Below, piece after piece: positions 59,292 through 64,000 of a stretch of 64,000 bases of DNA. The stretch is from an uncultured Prevotellaceae bacterium (GTDB lineage: Bacteria; Bacteroidota; Bacteroidia; Bacteroidales; Bacteroidaceae): the NCBI GenBank assembly GCA_946402905.1, contig CAMIYC010000003.1, forward strand, positions 62,001 to 126,000, read 5' to 3'. How positions within the stretch are numbered: position 1 is the first letter of the stretch; each line of letters starts with the position of its first letter. The notes under the pieces were generated by a model. It did no database searches and had not been told where the DNA came from. It saw only the letters and a list, made by a program, of their open reading frames with translations. The translations under genes were made by a program, and so were the position numbers.

Positions 59292-62057
59292 TTAGTGTGC
59301 CTCCAACCAGTTGCTGCCCCATCCACAGTCGGCTATCAAAGGCACTCTTAGCTGATAGGCATTCTGCATCTCTTCGAGCACGATGGCTTCCACTCGCTCC
59401 TTTTCTTCAGGATAGACGGAGAAGTTGAGTTCGTCGTGCACTTGCAGTATCATCTTCGATTGAATGCTTTCTTTTTTGAAGCGTTGAAATATCCTTATCA
59501 TTGCCACTTTGATGATATCAGCTGCTGAGCCCTGTATGGGTGCGTTGATGGCATTACGCTCTGCGAAACCTCTTACGGTGTTGTTGCGGCTATTGATATC
59601 CGGCAGGTATCTTCTACGGTGGAAGAATGTCTCGACATACCCTTTCTGTCGTGCGATTTCCTTTGCCTTGTCCATATAATCCTTGACTTTTGGGAAGGTC
59701 TCGAAGTATCCGTCGATGAGTTGCCTGGCCTCAGCCCTGTCGATGTCGAGGCGTTCGGCGAGTCCGAAGACAGTGATGCCGTATATGATGCCGAAGTTGG
59801 CTCTTTTTGCTTTTGTTCTTTGGTCACGTGTCACCTCTTCTATATTCTCTTTGTATATTTTGGCAGCGGTGGCGGCATGTATGTCATATCCTTCATTGAA
59901 GGCTTCAATCATGTTTTCGTCTTCACTGAGATGAGCCATGACACGCAGTTCTATCTGGCTGTAGTCGGCCGAGAAGAAGAGGCATCCCTCTTCTGGTATG
60001 AATGCTTTTCTGATTTCCTTGCCGTCTTCTCCCCTTACGGGTATGTTTTGCAGGTTGGGGTCGCTGGAAGAGAGTCTTCCGGTGGCGGTAATGGTCTGGT
60101 TGAACGAGGTGTGTATATGTCCAGTTTTTGGGTTGATGAGGGTGGGTAGTGTCTCTATATATGTGCTGAGCAGTTTTTTGATTCCTCTGTAGGTGAGAAT
60201 GAGTTCTACGATTTCGTGTTTTGATTTGAGTGTTTGCAGCACATCCTCAGAGGTGACGTATTGTCCAGTTTTTGTCTTTTTCGGTTTGTCGATGATTTTC
60301 AGTTTGGCAAACAGGATCTCTCCCACCTGTCTTGGAGAAGCTATGTTGAAGTTTTCCCCTGCCAGTTGATATATTTTGCTTTCTACCTCTGAGAGTCTTT
60401 TTTTGAGACTGTTCTCTGTCTCTTTCAGGGCATTGGTGTCTATTCTCACCCCATTCATCTCCATGTCGGCCAAGACCTGCACTAATGGCATTTCTATTTG
60501 ATAGAAGAGATGCTCTACCCCAGCCTCTTTTAGTTTAGGCTCAAGAACATTTTTTAGTTTCAGTGTGATGTCAGCATCCTCCGCGGCATATTCGTATACT
60601 TCATTAGGAGTGAGCTGTCGCATGTTTTTCTGGTTTTTCCCTTTTGGTCCTATCAGTTCGTCGATGTGTATGGTTTTATAGTTGAGATATGTCTCTGCCA
60701 TGAAATCCATGTTGTGTCTCATTTCGGGCTGTATGAGATAGTGTGCGATCATGGTATCCCATAAATCACCTTTGAGTTGTACTCCATAGTGATGCAGTAC
60801 TTCGAGGTCGTATTTTATATTCTGTCCTATTTTCAGTATTTTCTCATTTTCGTATATTGGTTTGAAGATGTCGACGATTTTTTGTGCTTCTTCCTGATTT
60901 TCGGGTATGGGTACATAAAAAGCTTCATTTTCCTTGACGGCAAAGCTCAGACCCACCAATTCTGCCTCTATAGGATGAGTGGAGGTGGTCTCTGTGTCTA
61001 GACTTAAAAAATCGTTTGTCAATAAATAATCATATAATTTTTGGATATCTTCTTTATTTTCAACGAGTTGATAATTATGTTTTATTGTTTTAAGGCTTTC
61101 AAAACTCGATTTTTTTTCAGTTTCCTGTCCATTGGCTTGAAATTCTCCAAAGAGATCGAGTTGGAAGAGGTCATTTTTTACGTTTTTAATTTCTTTTTTG
61201 AGGAATTTGTCGGCGAGGGTCTTGAATTCGAGTTCTGCGAAAATTTTCCTGAGTTGTTCTTCATCTGGCTCTTTCAATTCAAATTGTTTGAGTTCGATGT
61301 CGAGTGGCACATCCGTTTTGATTGTGGCGAGATACTTAGATGTCTTGATGTCTTCAATATGTTCTTCCACTTTCTTTTTGATGGCTCCTTTTAGTTGGTC
61401 AGTCTGTTGTATAAGATTGTCGACCGATCCAAACTGGTTGATGAGTTTGACAGCGGTTTTCTCCCCTACCCCCGGGCATCCTGGGAAATTGTCGGCGGAA
61501 TCACCCATCAGTGCTAAGAGGTCGATGATCTGTTTTGGTGTTGTGATGCCATATTTTTCGGTTATTTCCTTTTCGCCGAGGATATCATATCCACCTCCAA
61601 AGCGCGGTTTGTACATTTTCACATTATCTTTGATGAGTTGTCCGTAGTCTTTGTCGGGTGTGAGCATAAAAGTCTCTATATCCCATTGATGTGCTTTTGT
61701 GGCAATGGTACCGATGACATCGTCAGCTTCAAATCCATCAGCTGTGATGACTTGTATGTGTAGTGCGTTTAGTATTTGTTTGATAATAGGCACGGCAGTG
61801 ATGATATCTTCAGGAGTTTTCTCCCTTTGTGCCTTGTATTCAGGATAGAATTCGCTTCTGAAGGTGGGTCCTGCCGGGTCGAAAGCCACTCCGATGTATT
61901 TTGGTTTTTCTTTTGAGATGACTTCATGCAGTGTATTGCAAAACCCCAGGATGGCAGATGTATTCATGCCTTTTGAGTTGATTCTGGGGTTTTTGATGAA
62001 AGCATAATACGATCTGTATATCAGTGCGTATGCGTCTAATAGAAATAGCTTATCCAT
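59292..62057 (-). CDS. polA: DNA polymerase I
   Basis: A 921-residue repair and Okazaki-fragment-processing polymerase. The N-terminal 5'-3' exonuclease domain (1 to about 290) shows LLDAYALIYRSYYAF, ADGFEADDVIGT, and GDSADNFPGCPGVGEKTA. The 3'-5' exonuclease domain (about 330-510) keeps the DxE metal ligands in LSLDTETTSTHP, so proofreading is probably active. The polymerase domain has motif A DYSQIELRVMAHLS, motif B region RAKRANFGIIYG and motif C QVHDELNF. It is transcribed leftwards, divergent from the polyprenyl synthase, and followed by the REP-type transposase. Confidence 0.97.
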   Translation of the reverse strand: MDKLFLLDAYALIYRSYYAFIKNPRINSKGMNTSAILGFCNTLHEVISKEKPKYIGVAFDPAGPTFRSEFYPEYKAQREKTPEDIITAVPIIKQILNALHIQVITADGFEADDVIGTIATKAHQWDIETFMLTPDKDYGQLIKDNVKMYKPRFGGGYDILGEKEITEKYGITTPKQIIDLLALMGDSADNFPGCPGVGEKTAVKLINQFGSVDNLIQQTDQLKGAIKKKVEEHIEDIKTSKYLATIKTDVPLDIELKQFELKEPDEEQLRKIFAELEFKTLADKFLKKEIKNVKNDLFQLDLFGEFQANGQETEKKSSFESLKTIKHNYQLVENKEDIQKLYDYLLTNDFLSLDTETTSTHPIEAELVGLSFAVKENEAFYVPIPENQEEAQKIVDIFKPIYENEKILKIGQNIKYDLEVLHHYGVQLKGDLWDTMIAHYLIQPEMRHNMDFMAETYLNYKTIHIDELIGPKGKNQKNMRQLTPNEVYEYAAEDADITLKLKNVLEPKLKEAGVEHLFYQIEMPLVQVLADMEMNGVRIDTNALKETENSLKKRLSEVESKIYQLAGENFNIASPRQVGEILFAKLKIIDKPKKTKTGQYVTSEDVLQTLKSKHEIVELILTYRGIKKLLSTYIETLPTLINPKTGHIHTSFNQTITATGRLSSSDPNLQNIPVRGEDGKEIRKAFIPEEGCLFFSADYSQIELRVMAHLSEDENMIEAFNEGYDIHAATAAKIYKENIEEVTRDQRTKAKRANFGIIYGITVFGLAERLDIDRAEARQLIDGYFETFPKVKDYMDKAKEIARQKGYVETFFHRRRYLPDINSRNNTVRGFAERNAINAPIQGSAADIIKVAMIRIFQRFKKESIQSKMILQVHDELNFSVYPEEKERVEAIVLEEMQNAYQLRVPLIADCGWGSNWLEAH

Positions 62058-62119
62058 GATGATTAAATTTTTCTGTGTAAAATTACAAATTTTTTGTGAA
62101 TATTATGAGAATAATTCTG

Positions 62120-62127
62120 TATTTTTG
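62120..62127 (+). promoter_or_regulatory. -7 box (TATTTTTG) for the polyprenyl synthase
   Basis: TAnnTTTG match 17 bp before the ATG at 62145, with a TTTG at 62093-62096 that is 23 bp away, slightly longer than the usual spacing. Confidence 0.5.
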
Positions 62128-62144
62128 TATCAAAATTCAACACA

Positions 62145-63122
62145 ATGAGTGATTTATCAATTATCAGGCAACCCATAGAAGAAGAGATTAACACCTTTAT
62201 TTCGCTTTTCAACGAATCACTGTCTCATACAGAGGACTTATTGTCGTCTGCGCTCGACCATATCCGTCAACGTGGCGGCAAGCGTATGCGTCCTATCCTC
62301 ACCCTGTTGATCGCTAAGAATTTAGGTGTCGTCAATTCCATTACCCAGCATGCTGCTGTCGGTCTTGAGCTTTTACATACTGCCAGTCTTGTCCATGACG
62401 ATGTTGTGGATGAGAGTGGGGAGCGTCGTGGGCAGCCCTCTGTCAACGCTTCATTTAATAACAAGATAGCCGTTCTCGTCGGTGATTACATCCTTTCTAC
62501 AGCCTTGTATTACGTGTCTAAATCCGGTCATAATGCAATCGTGAACAGCCTTGCGCAGTTAGGTCGTACCTTGTCGAGCGGTGAGTTGCAGCAGCTGCAT
62601 AATATCAGCAATGAAGACATCTCAGAAGAAATCTATTATCAGGTGATAGAGAAGAAGACGGCTTCACTCTTTGCCACCTGTGCCGAAAATGGCGCGATGT
62701 CTGTGAATGCTTCTGAAGACGACATTATAGCTGCCCGTCGTTTTGGTAAGAATATAGGTATGATTTTTCAGATTCGTGATGATATTTTCGACTATTACGA
62801 TTCATCTGAAATCGGCAAGCCTACGGGTAATGACATGTCGGAAGGCAAGTTGACGCTTCCTGTTATTTATGCGCTTAAGTCCTCTGATGATGCTGAGATG
62901 TGGTCATTGGCCAGAAAGGTGAAAAAAGGTCTTGTCTCGACCGATGAAATAGCTCGTCTGGTGGAGTTTGCCAAGTCACATGGCGGTATCGACTATGCTG
63001 TGCGACGTATGGATGATTACAGTAGCGAGGCTCAGCAGTATATCGACCATTATGTGCATGACGCATCGATAAAAAAATCCCTCCAAGCCTATCTTGAATT
63101 TGTGGCCCGGAGGAATTCATAA
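62145..63122 (+). CDS. Polyprenyl diphosphate synthase (long-chain trans-prenyltransferase)
   Basis: A 325-residue trans-prenyltransferase that elongates isoprenoid diphosphates, most likely for the menaquinone side chain. The first Asp-rich motif is in LVHDDVVDESGERRG with the typical GGKRMRPIL upstream, and the second is in GMIFQIRDDIFDYYD. Two residues before the first Asp-rich motif the pattern lacks bulky chain-length blockers typical of short-chain enzymes, so a long product (octaprenyl or longer) is likely, but this is inference. It is convergent with deoC, 20 bp apart. Confidence 0.93.
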   Translation: MSDLSIIRQPIEEEINTFISLFNESLSHTEDLLSSALDHIRQRGGKRMRPILTLLIAKNLGVVNSITQHAAVGLELLHTASLVHDDVVDESGERRGQPSVNASFNNKIAVLVGDYILSTALYYVSKSGHNAIVNSLAQLGRTLSSGELQQLHNISNEDISEEIYYQVIEKKTASLFATCAENGAMSVNASEDDIIAARRFGKNIGMIFQIRDDIFDYYDSSEIGKPTGNDMSEGKLTLPVIYALKSSDDAEMWSLARKVKKGLVSTDEIARLVEFAKSHGGIDYAVRRMDDYSSEAQQYIDHYVHDASIKKSLQAYLEFVARRNS

Positions 63123-63142
63123 TCATTCAATATTTTTATTAC

Positions 63143-64000
63143 TTAGAAGAATTTTATCTCTTCGCCGACCACCTCGCTTAATAAGAGATTGGCCAGTCTG
63201 CTTGTGCCTAATCTGAACCACTTGTTGGTGAGCCATTTTTCGCCTAACACCTCTTTTACAATGGTGTAATAGGTGAGTGCGTCGGTCACTGTATTAAGGC
63301 CTCCGGCAGGTTTGAATCCGATCTGTATTCCTGTCTGCTCATAATATTCTTTGATGGCCTGACACATGACGTAGGCAGCTTCCGGTGTTGCTGAGATTTT
63401 CTCTTTTCCCGTAGAAGTTTTGATATAGTCGGCTCCTGCGTACATGGCCAGAATTGATGCTTTTTTGATGTTGCTTGCCGTGATGAGGTCACCTGTCTCG
63501 AGTATTACCTTCATGGCTGCTTCTCCGCATGTTTCTTTCAGTTCGGCGATATCGTCGCATACACCCTCATAGTCACCGCTGAGGAATTTTCCCACCGGCA
63601 TGACGATGTCTATCTCCGTAGCTCCGTCTTTTATGGCAAGTGCTGTCTCTGCCACTTTGACTTCTATCAGTGCTTGTGATGAAGGGAAGCTGCCGCTCAC
63701 ACATGCTATTTCCACGCCATCTACTTCGAGCGTCTGGCTTACTATTTTTGCGAAGCATGGATACACGCAAATCGTAGCGAGGTGGGGTAGGTCGGGGTAG
63801 GTGGCATCGTATTCATTTACTTTTTCTGTAAATGCCATGACGCTCTCCTCGCTGTCTGTCGTTTTGAGTGTTGTCAGTTCTACGCTTCCCAGCAAGAATT
63901 TTTTCACCTCTTTTGTGTCATTTTGTGGTACTTTCTCGCTGATGATTTTCTTGACAGCCTCTCTGATTTCAGCATCGTCAATATCCGTGTTGTATTTTGC
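63143..64000 (-). CDS. deoC: Deoxyribose-phosphate aldolase, 5' end beyond window
   Basis: A class I aldolase that cleaves 2-deoxyribose-5-phosphate to acetaldehyde and glyceraldehyde-3-phosphate in deoxynucleoside breakdown. The barrel is recognised from LATICVYPCFAKIV, VSGSFPSSQALIEVKVAE, EIDIVMPVGKFLSGDYE, the Schiff-base Lys in DYIKTSTGK, and IGFKPAGGLNT. The frame from the GTG at 63907 is not the start: it stays open to the window edge and the extra 31 codons (KYNTDIDDAEIREAVKKIIS) look like the N-terminus of Bacteroidetes DeoC. So the gene is cut by the right edge. Confidence 0.94.
   Translation of the reverse strand, partial: AKYNTDIDDAEIREAVKKIISEKVPQNDTKEVKKFLLGSVELTTLKTTDSEESVMAFTEKVNEYDATYPDLPHLATICVYPCFAKIVSQTLEVDGVEIACVSGSFPSSQALIEVKVAETALAIKDGATEIDIVMPVGKFLSGDYEGVCDDIAELKETCGEAAMKVILETGDLITASNIKKASILAMYAGADYIKTSTGKEKISATPEAAYVMCQAIKEYYEQTGIQIGFKPAGGLNTVTDALTYYTIVKEVLGEKWLTNKWFRLGTSRLANLLLSEVVGEEIKFF

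Noticed and set aside
1..64000. tRNA, rRNA, riboswitch or anti-phage defence genes
   Set aside because: I looked for CCA-ended cloverleaf patterns, rRNA motifs and defence-gene signatures by eye and found none that I could support.

Overview
This window looks like part of a chromosome from a Prevotella-like member of the Bacteroidales. The evidence is indirect but consistent: start codons are preceded by TAnnTTTG promoter boxes (several with TTTG exactly 20 bp upstream) and A-rich leaders rather than Shine-Dalgarno sites; several large secreted proteins end in type IX secretion (T9SS)-like tails; and Bacteroidetes-typical families are present (S46 dipeptidyl peptidase, DUF2851, DUF5107-TPR, secreted GH29 and GH31 glycosidases, trans-4-hydroxyproline dehydratase). 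No rRNA, tRNA, CRISPR array, prophage or classical insertion sequence is visible. The species cannot be named from the sequence.

Layout. 0-8.8 kb: secreted GH31 glycosidase, divergent PAP2 phosphatase, then a leftward run ribF - CPBP protease - HypD hydroxyproline dehydratase - its radical-SAM activase. 9-13.4 kb: mutarotase-family protein and a tightly overlapping leftward operon DUF2851 - thioesterase - dprA - dusB. 13.6-16.7 kb: dapB - lepB - WbqC. 16.7-25.6 kb: M16 peptidase, PfkB kinase, flavodiiron protein, acyltransferase, LOG protein, aroQ, O-methyltransferase, DEAD-box helicase. 25.7-28.5 kb: a 5'-truncated remnant of a secreted adhesin, a small secreted unknown and a sugar/proton symporter. 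28.6-44 kb: a DUF5107-TPR protein, then four large T9SS-type secreted proteins and a 54-residue unknown small protein. 44-52.4 kb: ogt, DUF554, DPP7-like S46 peptidase, flippase, GH29 fucosidase, and a helix-hairpin-helix/beta-barrel protein. 52.4-64 kb: an AT-rich spacer full of DnaA-box-like sites (candidate origin), mutS, lgt and ychF, a REP-type tyrosine transposase with an unusual C-terminal domain, polA, a polyprenyl synthase, and deoC running off the right edge.

The most unusual feature is the content of the spacers. Many consist of short tandem repeats of a few families: a 9-bp unit (CTCAGAATA-like) directly upstream of five start codons; an 8-bp GAGGTTRT unit; AGCCCAT units; and GC-rich hairpins of the CCCTCCCC/GGGGAGGG or CCCCTCC/GGAGGGG type. 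They form 5' leaders, supply C-terminal tails of proteins, and in one gene (WbqC) sit in frame inside the coding sequence. Two related palindromic MITE-like elements flank the DUF5107-TPR gene, one of them apparently carrying a second palindrome inserted inside it. A REP-type transposase gene lies in the same window, and I raise, as inference only, that it could be linked to the hairpin family.
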